12,409 nt of DNA from Candidatus Peregrinibacteria bacterium (lineage in GTDB: Bacteria > Patescibacteriota > Gracilibacteria > UM-FILTER-43-11). The stretch lies in NCBI GenBank assembly GCA_016220125.1, contig JACRIF010000101.1, forward strand, positions 1 to 12,409. Reading direction: 5' to 3'. A program made the translations under genes and the position numbers. Positions 6,270-12,081 of this stretch are shown here, in pieces (position 1 is the first letter of the stretch; each line of letters opens with the position of its first letter). Under the pieces are notes generated by a model. That model was not told the origin of the DNA. It saw only the letters and a list, made by a program, of their open reading frames with translations, and did no database searches.

Positions 6270-7386
6270 AGCGGGAAATATTAAGGAGTATGCCGGCCGC
6301 CATCATATTGGCGATCAACGACGACCCGCCATAGCTGATAAAGGGCAGGGTGAGTCCGGTGAGCGGCAAAAGCGACGTATTGACCCCAATGTTGATGATG
6401 GCTTGGAACACGAACCAGCTCGTGATGCCGACGGCCACCAGCATGGCGAAACGGTTGGGGGCTCGGTTGGCGATACTATACCCGCGATAGGCGATAAAGA
6501 AAAAAGCGGCCAAAAGGATGACAATGCGAACGAAACCCAACTCCTCGGAGGCCGCCGCGAAAATGGTGTCGCCCTGCACTTCGGGCAGGTACCCGAACTT
6601 TTGGATGGATTTGCCGAATCCAACCCCGAACATTCCCCCACTGCCAATGGCGATCAACGCTTGCTTGATCTGGAAGCTGATGTTGAGCGGGTCGATGGAG
6701 GGATCAAAAAACACCATGAAGCGGTTTCGGATATACGGCTTGCTCATGATGATGGGGTAGGCCATGACCGCGGCCATGAGGCCACCCGCGAAGATATGGA
6801 AAATGTTGCCGCCCGCGGCAAAAAACATAAGCGTGGCGATGGTGGAGATCACCAGCACGGAACCGAAATCAGGTTGGAGCGCCAACAACACGACCACCAA
6901 GCTCAAAAGAATGGTGAAGGGGATGAACCCGTACTGGAAGGATTGAACCAGCTCTTGGCGCTTTTCCATCCACACCGCCAAATAGAAAATAAGCGCCAAT
7001 TTCACGAACTCGGCGGGCTGGAGCGAAGGCAAAAAGGAAATGGAGATCCAACTGGTGGAGGTTCCGTAGTTGGCGCCCACGCCCGGCAAAAACAAGGAAA
7101 GAAGCAGGGCGATGGCCAGCACGAACAGGGGCAGGGCCATTTTTTTCCAAGCGTTCAAAGGGAAATAGATCATCAGGATGCAGGCGGGGATCGAAATCAG
7201 GGCGCGCCACATATGCCGCCACAGGTAAAAACTATTGTTGGGTTCGGAGATCAATCCTTTGATCGCCATGGCATTGGTGATCTGGTACGATTGGTAAACG
7301 CTGACGCTTGAAATCATCACAACTCCGAAGAACATGAGAGCGAAAAACACAACGGCCAAGGGGATGTCGAACGAACCTTTTCTCAT
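6184..7386 (-). CDS. ftsW: FtsW/RodA/SpoVE-family SEDS peptidoglycan glycosyltransferase
   Basis: A 400-residue, roughly ten-helix membrane protein that polymerises lipid II into glycan strands at the division site. SEDS signatures are present: LQPAEFVKL (122-130), QPDFGSVLV (171-179), FAAASEELGFV (276-286) and NIGVNTSLLPLTGLTLPFISYGGSS (332-356). The QPDFG aspartate corresponds to the region of the catalytic Asp in RodA/FtsW. FtsW rather than RodA is preferred because murG follows directly, as in the dcw cluster, but the two are hard to separate. The Arg-rich cytoplasmic tail (373-400) is read from DNA that is also the first 86 bases of murG. No Shine-Dalgarno precedes the ATG. The gene diverges from lspA across 85 bp. 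Confidence 0.93.
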   Translation of the reverse strand: MRKGSFDIPLAVVFFALMFFGVVMISSVSVYQSYQITNAMAIKGLISEPNNSFYLWRHMWRALISIPACILMIYFPLNAWKKMALPLFVLAIALLLSLFLPGVGANYGTSTSWISISFLPSLQPAEFVKLALIFYLAVWMEKRQELVQSFQYGFIPFTILLSLVVVLLALQPDFGSVLVISTIATLMFFAAGGNIFHIFAGGLMAAVMAYPIIMSKPYIRNRFMVFFDPSIDPLNISFQIKQALIAIGSGGMFGVGFGKSIQKFGYLPEVQGDTIFAAASEELGFVRIVILLAAFFFIAYRGYSIANRAPNRFAMLVAVGITSWFVFQAIINIGVNTSLLPLTGLTLPFISYGGSSLIANMMAAGILLNISRYAESNTGAPHRRRLGGAYPAQPRARVRA

Positions 7387-7420
7387 GGAATCTAAATAGG
7401 TTTCCGATTGGGGTTGAAAT

Positions 7421-7451
7421 CTGTAATCTGAAGTACTGGATGACTGGATGA
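7421..7451. repeat. 8-nt tandem array in the ftsW-lspA divergent region
   Basis: Units CTGTAAT, CTGAAGTA, CTGGATGA and CTGGATGA run end to end and stop four bases before the predicted -10 element of lspA. The array lies in the place where the -35 element would be expected. Confidence 0.65.
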
Positions 7452-7454
7452 GTA

Positions 7455-7460
7455 TATAAT
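7455..7460 (+). promoter_or_regulatory. Predicted -10 element of lspA
   Basis: A perfect TATAAT lies 11 bases before the lspA ATG. No good -35 hexamer is found 16-18 bases upstream (AGTACT at 7432-7437 is poor). Transcription would start about five bases before the start codon, giving an almost leaderless message that also lacks a Shine-Dalgarno. Confidence 0.5.
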
Positions 7461-7471
7461 AGTCTCAATCA

Positions 7472-7939
7472 ATGGTGAAACTGAAACTTCAACCCTATTG
7501 GCTGCTGATCGGATCCGCCATCGCCTGGTTCGGAATCGATTGGGGAACCAAGCTGTGGGCTTCTGCCGCGGATTTGGGGAAAGTCGTGATTTGGGACAAC
7601 ATGCTGTACCTCACCCTTCACCACAATCAAGGAATCGCCTTCGGAATCCGATTCGGCTATTGGCCGCAAATTGTCATTTCTTTTATAGTGTTGAGCCTGT
7701 TGGTTTACATGGCATTTTTGCAATGGGAGGGGGAAACTCGAAACGCATTCCTTAAGCAGGCCCTTTTCGGTATAATCGTTGGCGGAGCCCTCGGAAACCT
7801 CTCCGATCGAATCCGCTTGGGATATGTGGTCGACTTCATTTATCTCAAACCCTTCCCCGTCTTCAATCTGGCGGATATGGGAATCACGCTTGGACTTTTG
7901 ACTCTCATCGTCCTAAACTTCAAACAAGGCGATAAATGA
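7472..7939 (+). CDS. lspA: Lipoprotein signal peptidase (signal peptidase II)
   Basis: This aspartyl protease of the inner membrane cuts the signal peptide from prolipoproteins after lipidation. The 155-residue protein has four hydrophobic helices, the normal size, and all conserved blocks. These are IDWGTK (22-27, usually LDQxTK), HNQGIAFG (51-58, usually NxGAAFG), GGALGNLSDRIRLGYVVDF (104-122) and FNLADMGITLG (131-141). The catalytic aspartates are expected at Asp112 and Asp135. The usual Gln of the first block is Trp here, a mild deviation. The ATG at 7472 fits the -10 element just upstream. The neighbouring + strand gene starts 61 bp downstream. Confidence 0.96.
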   Translation: MVKLKLQPYWLLIGSAIAWFGIDWGTKLWASAADLGKVVIWDNMLYLTLHHNQGIAFGIRFGYWPQIVISFIVLSLLVYMAFLQWEGETRNAFLKQALFGIIVGGALGNLSDRIRLGYVVDFIYLKPFPVFNLADMGITLGLLTLIVLNFKQGDK

Positions 7940-7952
7940 GATGTTCTTGTCT

Positions 7953-7991
7953 CTAACAAGCTAACGAAGCTAAAAAGCTAACTATTCTAAT
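7953..7991 (+). repeat. 8-9-nt degenerate tandem array after lspA
   Basis: Units CTAACAAG, CTAACGAAG, CTAAAAAG, CTAACTATT and CTAATC follow one another between the lspA stop and the next start. The last units contain TATTCT (7983-7988), a possible -10 element 12 bases before the ATG at 8001. This array is unrelated in sequence to the 7-nt and 11-nt families. Confidence 0.65.
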
Positions 7992-8000
7992 CAAAATCCA

Positions 8001-8729
8001 ATGGATCAAAAAAGACCTCTAACCTTCACCCTGTTCGTTCTAAGGCTGTTCAGCGGGCTTGTGGGAGGCGCAGCCGGCACCTTGGCGCTGTTCATCGTCT
8101 ACTTTTTGCTGAACACGGTGGTTCCCCAAGCCGATGCCGAAGGCCCCACTTCGCTTGCCATGTTCGTGGTCATCATCATGACCTTCGTGGGCACCTTGAT
8201 CGCCAACACCATCACGGGCGTGATGGTGACCTTCATGGACAATGCCAAATACTTCCGCCGAAAGACCACCATCCTTCATATCTTCATCTTCAACTTCATC
8301 CTGTTTTTCCTCACGATCCCCCTGTATATGCTCGGAGCCTCTCTGGATATCGTGAACGGAATCGCCGCAGTCCACTTTCTGCTCAGTGCTTTCATTTCAG
8401 CCCTTCTGATGGAGGTGATCGCCGGCTACGAGTTCTCGTTATTGGGCATTTACAGCACGGCCCTGGGAATGTTTGTGAGCATCGCCATCGCCTTGGCCAT
8501 CATGGCCGCGGGGGTCCGGCCCATCACCATCATGTTTGTGGCCATGCCGGGAGTCTGGTTCATTCTTCAAACGGTTGGCGGATTCGTGGAACTCATCTAC
8601 GACAACTTTGTGAAGCTCTACGGCGTGGATTTTTTGAACATCCAGACCGATATCGGAGGAGACAAGGAGGTCGAATCGGGGGAAGGGGAAGAAGGTGAAG
8701 AAGAGGAGGAGGAAGAGGAGGAAAAATAA
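8001..8729 (+). CDS. Six-helix membrane protein with poly-glutamate tail, unknown function
   Basis: A 242-residue integral membrane protein that I cannot assign to a family. Hydrophobic helices are seen at about 12-38, 53-78, 91-113, 119-141, 146-170 and 173-196. A short amphipathic stretch (197-213) follows, then an extremely acidic tail (221-242) in which 13 of the last 16 residues are Glu. The conserved-looking acidic or polar residues within helices (Glu138, Glu144) and the basic loop NAKYFRRK (81-88) could mark a functional face. With an even helix number both ends would be on the same side, most likely the cytoplasm. The ATG lacks a Shine-Dalgarno and has TATTCT 12 bases upstream. It could share transcription with lspA. 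Confidence 0.8.
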   Translation: MDQKRPLTFTLFVLRLFSGLVGGAAGTLALFIVYFLLNTVVPQADAEGPTSLAMFVVIIMTFVGTLIANTITGVMVTFMDNAKYFRRKTTILHIFIFNFILFFLTIPLYMLGASLDIVNGIAAVHFLLSAFISALLMEVIAGYEFSLLGIYSTALGMFVSIAIALAIMAAGVRPITIMFVAMPGVWFILQTVGGFVELIYDNFVKLYGVDFLNIQTDIGGDKEVESGEGEEGEEEEEEEEEK

Positions 8730-8764
8730 ACTTTAGGAGCAAAATTCAAATAGGTGTCAGATCA

Positions 8765-8790
8765 GCCCCTTGGGAATCCTGGGGTTATTT
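8765..8790 (+). terminator. Weak intrinsic terminator candidate after the poly-Glu protein gene
   Basis: CCCC (8766-8769) pairs with GGGG (8781-8784) and GG (8772-8773) with CC (8778-8779) around a GAAT loop, with a small TT/T internal loop. The following TTATTT is a poor T-tract. The position 36 bp after the stop fits a terminator. Confidence 0.35.
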
Positions 8791-8806
8791 GACATTATAA
8801 TTTTTT

Positions 8807-8859
8807 ATGCTTAAATGATATCCATTGAACAATTCCTCCCAAATTGTTGAATGCTTAAA
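8807..8859. other. Small hairpin flanked by ATGCTTAAA direct repeats
   Basis: AACAATT (8828-8834) and AATTGTT (8842-8848) form a 7-bp AT-rich hairpin with a seven-base loop. The nine-base word ATGCTTAAA occurs at 8807-8815 and again at 8851-8859, one on each side. This could be an operator-like site or the scar of an insertion; it may also be chance in AT-rich DNA. Confidence 0.3.
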
Positions 8860-8861
8860 CG

Positions 8862-8923
8862 GCTAGCCGTAAGCCCTCCAAAAGCTTACCGCTGATCGCT
8901 TACTGCTTATCGCTTATTGATAG
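8862..8923 (+). repeat. 7-nt degenerate tandem array (nnGCTTA)
   Basis: Clear heptamers run from 8882 to 8916 (AAGCTTA, CCGCTGA, TCGCTTA, CTGCTTA, TCGCTTA). Weaker units in phase extend back towards 8862. The array ends six bases before the ATG of the helical-repeat protein. GTAAGC (8869-8874) and GCTTAC (8884-8889) can also pair as a small hairpin. Confidence 0.75.
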
Positions 8924-8929
8924 TTGCCC

Positions 8930-9559
8930 ATGAAAAATCCCACTCGTTTAGAGGATCCATCAAGGACCCAAAACCACCCCTTGCCCGCATTGCTGCGAGC
9001 GGCAGTCGCAAGCGTTCTTTTGGCAACCCTGCCTGCGGAAGCGTCGGGCCCCCAGGAAAAAGAAATGACCACAGTCGCGGTGATGGGCATCCAAAGGAAA
9101 ATCAGCTTGGCGCAACCCAAGACCGATCCATTCGAAGAGGCGTTGAAAACAATTGGGCAAACAAAAGACGAGGCGCAAATTAGAAAATTGTGGCTGAATC
9201 TGGCGAGAACGCAACCCGCCAAGGTTTTGGAATACTCGGAGTTGATCTATAGCCCGTTTATGATGGAAACGCTCAAGGAGGCGTGCGAGGTTTCGGCCAT
9301 CAAATTTCCTGAGCTGTTTTTGGAAAGGGCGTTCGATTGCACGGACGTGCCCCAATACCAGGAGCTGGTGCTGAAAGCCGCCAAAAACGCCGCGCGCGCA
9401 AAGCCGGAGGCGGCTATCGAGTACCAGGAGCGGTATGCCACGTTTCCAGGGGGGCAAGAAATCGTGGAAAAAGCGATGGAGAATGTTCGACGAAAAACAG
9501 CCAAGCTCACGCAAAAAACCGCTCCCGCTAGTATGGCGACCAAAGGCGTTCTGAAGTGA
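8930..9559 (+). CDS. Secreted or anchored alpha-helical repeat protein, unknown function
   Basis: A 209-residue protein without a recognised family name. A basic and hydrophobic N-terminus (LRAAVASVLLATLPAEASG, 22-40) looks like a signal peptide or anchor. After a linker, residues 92-186 form three consecutive helical repeats of 31-32 residues. Each begins near Ala-Arg/Lys-x-x-Pro, continues with an amphipathic helix, has a Pro turn and ends in a Glu-Leu/Val-x-x-Lys-Ala helix. The pattern resembles HEAT or TPR-like solenoids, which usually bind proteins. A basic tail ends it. I chose the ATG at 8930; an in-frame TTG two codons upstream is possible. Its last 32 bases overlap the 3' end of the convergent tsaE fusion gene, with no terminator between them. 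Confidence 0.75.
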   Translation: MKNPTRLEDPSRTQNHPLPALLRAAVASVLLATLPAEASGPQEKEMTTVAVMGIQRKISLAQPKTDPFEEALKTIGQTKDEAQIRKLWLNLARTQPAKVLEYSELIYSPFMMETLKEACEVSAIKFPELFLERAFDCTDVPQYQELVLKAAKNAARAKPEAAIEYQERYATFPGGQEIVEKAMENVRRKTAKLTQKTAPASMATKGVLK

Positions 9560-10637
9560 TGTCATCGGGGCGGATGTCCAACCCATCAAACAGGGACTTC
9601 TCCAGTGCCATGGAATAAAACTCCACATCGCGATAAAGCTTTTTCTGCTCTGGGGTGTCCCCATCCCCATAACGGGCGCGCCCATCGCGGAATCGCTCCG
9701 CAAGATCCACCACCTCGTCGTGCTTGACCCGCTTGTCGGCATAATAGAGGATCTTTTTTTCGAGGGTGTCGTAGTTGTCGGGTTCCAGCACCAACAAGTC
9801 CGCCTCATGCGAGCGGATAAGCGTGGCCGTTTCCGTGAAGCCGCGACTCATCAATTGTTCATGGGCTATAAAGGCGTGCTTTTCCCCCTTGTGGATCTCG
9901 CGAAGCTTTAGCCACTGATTCCATTGATCATCGGAAATGGGAACCTTGAAACTGGAGCGCTCCATGGATCTAAAGTCGCAAACCCGGGCCATGTCGTGAA
10001 GCAAGGCGCCAACGTAAAGAAGGGTGGAGTTGAGGATTTCCCCTTTTCGGGCGTAGGCTTGGGCAATTGTCATGGACACTTGAGCCACCCGTCGACAATG
10101 CTGGCGAACATTGGGGGGTGTGGCCCACTCCTCGTAGTAGGCTTCGATGGAATTTTCCCCAAGCACCGTGGGGCTTTGGAACTCAATGCGGACGATTCGA
10201 TCATCGCCGGCGCCGGACAAATTCACAGACACCGTGCGCTGGGGATATTGCCCCTCCAACCGTTCCGCCCACTCCACGGCATTGATCGCCTGGGGGTCGG
10301 ACAAGCTTTCCTCCAAGCCGATCGACGAGAAATCATCCCCCGCATTGAGCCGGTACAAATCGTAATGGTGAAACACCATCTTCCCCCGGCTGATTTCTGA
10401 GTCCTGATTTCTGAGTCCTGATTTTTGGATCGGATATTGATTCACATACGCATACGTGGGGCTCTTGATGGTCATAAAAATCCCAAGCCCTTGCGCCAGG
10501 CCTTTGATGAAATGGGTTTTCCCGCTGCCCAAATCGCCCGAAAGGAGAACGGTGTCGCCCCCTGTAAGCCGTTGGGCCAATTGTTTGCCCAATTCAATCG
10601 TTTGCGCCGCTGATGTTGTGTGATATTCAAGAAACAT
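9528..10637 (-). CDS. tsaE: TsaE ATPase fused to a C-terminal HD-type phosphohydrolase domain
   Basis: TsaE is the P-loop ATPase that helps TsaB/TsaD make threonylcarbamoyl-adenosine at tRNA position 37. Residues 1-155 hold the whole domain: Walker A GDLGSGKTHF (34-43), KSPTYAYVNQY (58-68), HHYDLYRL (90-97) and AVEWAERL (120-127). TsaE normally stops near 150 residues, but here 210 more follow. Residues about 165-345 look like a metal-dependent HD domain: His180, the His214-Asp215 pair in ALLHDMAR, AHEQL at 259, IRSHE at 277 and YADKRV with Asp301. The frame is continuous, so this is a true fusion. Residues 72-83 are encoded by a 7-nt repeat array placed in a loop that is short in E. coli TsaE. 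The upstream O-antigen ligase-like gene ends 59 bp away. The HD substrate is unknown. Confidence 0.9.
   Translation of the reverse strand: MFLEYHTTSAAQTIELGKQLAQRLTGGDTVLLSGDLGSGKTHFIKGLAQGLGIFMTIKSPTYAYVNQYPIQKSGLRNQDSEISRGKMVFHHYDLYRLNAGDDFSSIGLEESLSDPQAINAVEWAERLEGQYPQRTVSVNLSGAGDDRIVRIEFQSPTVLGENSIEAYYEEWATPPNVRQHCRRVAQVSMTIAQAYARKGEILNSTLLYVGALLHDMARVCDFRSMERSSFKVPISDDQWNQWLKLREIHKGEKHAFIAHEQLMSRGFTETATLIRSHEADLLVLEPDNYDTLEKKILYYADKRVKHDEVVDLAERFRDGRARYGDGDTPEQKKLYRDVEFYSMALEKSLFDGLDIRPDDITSERLWSPY
10390..10424 (-). repeat. 7-nt tandem array inside tsaE
   Basis: Five exact heptamers alternate as CTGATTT, CTGAGTC, CTGATTT, CTGAGTC and CTGATTT on the + strand, within the tsaE reading frame (residues 72-83). 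They belong to the same family, in the same orientation, as the arrays at 2812 and 5153. This is the best-preserved copy. Confidence 0.9.
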
Positions 10638-10649
10638 GATGAGCCTCTA

Positions 10650-10677
10650 AGTCTAGCGGTTATCCATTTGCAGTCAA
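10650..10677 (-). promoter_or_regulatory. Possible promoter of the tsaE-HD gene
   Basis: On the - strand TTGACT (10677-10672) and TAGACT (10655-10650) are spaced by 16 bases. The -35 hexamer is supplied by one unit of the 11-nt array. The -10 hexamer ends 12 bases before the ATG, so the leader would be about six bases. A partial GAGG lies six bases before the ATG. Confidence 0.35.
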
Positions 10678-10702
10678 TTTGTCTTCTATTTGTAATCTAT
10701 TT
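10659..10702 (-). repeat. 11-nt degenerate tandem array, copy B
   Basis: Four 11-base units (GTTATCCATTT, GCAGTCAATTT, GTCTTCTATTT, GTAATCTATTT) fill the gap between two - strand genes. The last unit runs into the upstream gene: its CTA is the TAG stop codon of the O-antigen ligase-like protein. Same family and orientation as the copies at 3929 and 12009. Confidence 0.85.
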
Positions 10703-11923
10703 GGCCTCATTTTCCAACTGAAAAAATCCCGCAACCAGCGCCACAAGCACCAGTCCCGCAAAACTATCCCATAGGTAATGATCCAGGGGCGCCAAAAAAA
10801 TAAGGGACAAAAGGGGAACGGGATTCGCATGCTTCCATGCCCTCCAAAAAAGCAGGGAAAGAAACAGGGCCATGAACATGAGCCCTTGGAATCCGGTTTC
10901 GCCCAAAATCAGGAAATAGGTGTTGTGGACCGGCTGGAATTCCCACGGGGAAAGTTTGCGCGGGCTTGCGGTTTCCATGGCCAAGGTGAAATTCGACACG
11001 CCGACACCGGAGGGGGTTTGCTTGAACAGGGTTTCGCTGATCCCGATCTGCTCCAACCGTTCCTTCCACGAGGAATCGTTGAATTTGACCAAGGAGTGGT
11101 TCATGAAAAACCAAAGGTTGGCGACCACCAAAAACGAACCCAAGGCAAGCACGACCGATTTTTGGAAGGGGAGCGCCTTGAATTTAAGAAACAGGTAATA
11201 CAGAACGAACCCACCCACCCCCACAAGCGCAACGGCGCGGCTATGGGCAAAATAAAGACCCAGGACAAATAGGGTAACCCACAACAGCGCGCTTTTTCGC
11301 CTGAGGTAACGAAGGCCGATAAAACCAATGATCAAAAGATAAGCGGCCAATATATTGGCGTGCAAAAAGGAACCATAGGCGCGGATCTGCTTCAGCCCAT
11401 CAGGGAGGTCGATCTTGGCGACCCCGAGCACGTTTGGCCCCAAATGGGATTCTCCCAACAGGGAAAGCCCCAAAGAATGGTTCAGCTTCCATTGCGCATA
11501 GCCCCACACGATCTGCAAAAACGCGCCCAACAGCAACACTGTGATCGCCCGATGGGCTGTGAGGATCTTGTCGGCCAAAAGCCAAAAAATAACAAGCCCC
11601 TCGAACAGGCGGAGAATGAAAAACGCGGCCAAAACCGGATCACCGTTCGCCACAGTGACCAAAAAGCCATTGGCCGCGAACAATCCAAAAAGGATCCAAA
11701 GGGTCGTGTTCCGAAACGGAACCGATTCCTTGGCCTTGAATTTATGAATCGCCCACAGCGCAAAAGTGGCCAATAAAAGGAGCTCGGGCAAATACACAAA
11801 CCCGCTCACCCACGGGTTGAAATTGCCGAATCGGTAGCTGTTCTGGTCATAGACCAAAAACCGTATCGAGAACGGAAAGATGAACAGAAATGAGCCAAAA
11901 AGGATTTGGAGAAGGCGTTTCAC
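10697..11923 (-). CDS. O-antigen ligase/polymerase-like (Wzy/WaaL family) membrane protein
   Basis: A 408-residue protein with about ten or eleven hydrophobic helices. It probably ligates or polymerises a lipid-linked glycan on the outer face of the membrane. Family motifs appear in order: QIRAYGSFLHANILAAYLL (179-197, the R-x-YGxFxHPN-like block before a helix), YFAHSRAVALVG (224-235), and after a large loop (about 275-330) PVHNTYFLILGETGFQGL (331-348). The Arg of the first and third regions and His333 are the usual functional candidates. The start is a GTG at 11923 without Shine-Dalgarno. A strong terminator just upstream separates it from the solute-binding protein gene. Whether the cell has a true O-antigen is not shown; a cell-surface polysaccharide or glycoprotein ligase is equally possible. 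Confidence 0.88.
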   Translation of the reverse strand: MKRLLQILFGSFLFIFPFSIRFLVYDQNSYRFGNFNPWVSGFVYLPELLLLATFALWAIHKFKAKESVPFRNTTLWILFGLFAANGFLVTVANGDPVLAAFFILRLFEGLVIFWLLADKILTAHRAITVLLLGAFLQIVWGYAQWKLNHSLGLSLLGESHLGPNVLGVAKIDLPDGLKQIRAYGSFLHANILAAYLLIIGFIGLRYLRRKSALLWVTLFVLGLYFAHSRAVALVGVGGFVLYYLFLKFKALPFQKSVVLALGSFLVVANLWFFMNHSLVKFNDSSWKERLEQIGISETLFKQTPSGVGVSNFTLAMETASPRKLSPWEFQPVHNTYFLILGETGFQGLMFMALFLSLLFWRAWKHANPVPLLSLIFLAPLDHYLWDSFAGLVLVALVAGFFQLENEAK

Positions 11924-11977
11924 GGAAACAGTTTAGCCTAAATCCTCATCGGTCGTGAAGACGAGTAAAAATCGCGC

Positions 11978-12013
11978 AAAAAACCGCAAGCAAGGAATAT
12001 TCTCGCTTGCGGT
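11978..12013 (-). terminator. Intrinsic terminator of the solute-binding protein gene
   Basis: On the - strand ACCGCAAGC (12013-12005) pairs perfectly with GCTTGCGGT (11991-11983). A few more pairs form inside around GAATATTC. A run of six T (11983-11978) follows at once. It is placed 69 bp after the stop at 12082 and before the next gene's start, a textbook layout. Confidence 0.82.
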
Positions 12014-12063
12014 CTATCGGTAATCCATTTGCCATCCATTTGTAGTCCATCTGGTATCAATCT
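12009..12063 (-). repeat. 11-nt degenerate tandem array, copy C
   Basis: Units GTAATCCATTT, GCCATCCATTT, GTAGTCCATCT and GGTATCAATCT run from 12020 to 12063. A degenerate unit in phase (12009-12019) overlaps the terminator stem. The array lies between the stop of the solute-binding protein gene and its terminator, so it should be transcribed. Confidence 0.85.
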
Positions 12064-12081
12064 GGACTTAGCGGGTTGGAT

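Noticed and set aside
5370..6284. Open frame of 304 codons on the + strand opposite murG
   Set aside because: It is the complement of the MurG frame and shows no family signature.
6208..7311. Long open frame on the + strand opposite ftsW (367 codons)
   Set aside because: The - strand frame encodes a full SEDS protein with all motifs; the + frame is low-complexity, Gly/Gln/His-rich and without a recognisable domain.
7940..8000. Possible terminator CTTGT/ACAAG after lspA
   Set aside because: Only five base pairs and no T-run; the stretch is better explained by the CTAA-type array.
8960..9808. A - strand open frame spanning the end of tsaE and the helical-repeat gene
   Set aside because: It conflicts with the TsaE-HD frame, which has catalytic motifs, and it is Cys/Trp/Arg-rich in the manner of a shadow frame.
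12009..12063. 11-nt arrays as a possible CRISPR
   Set aside because: Units are 11 bases with no spacers, and no cas gene is present.
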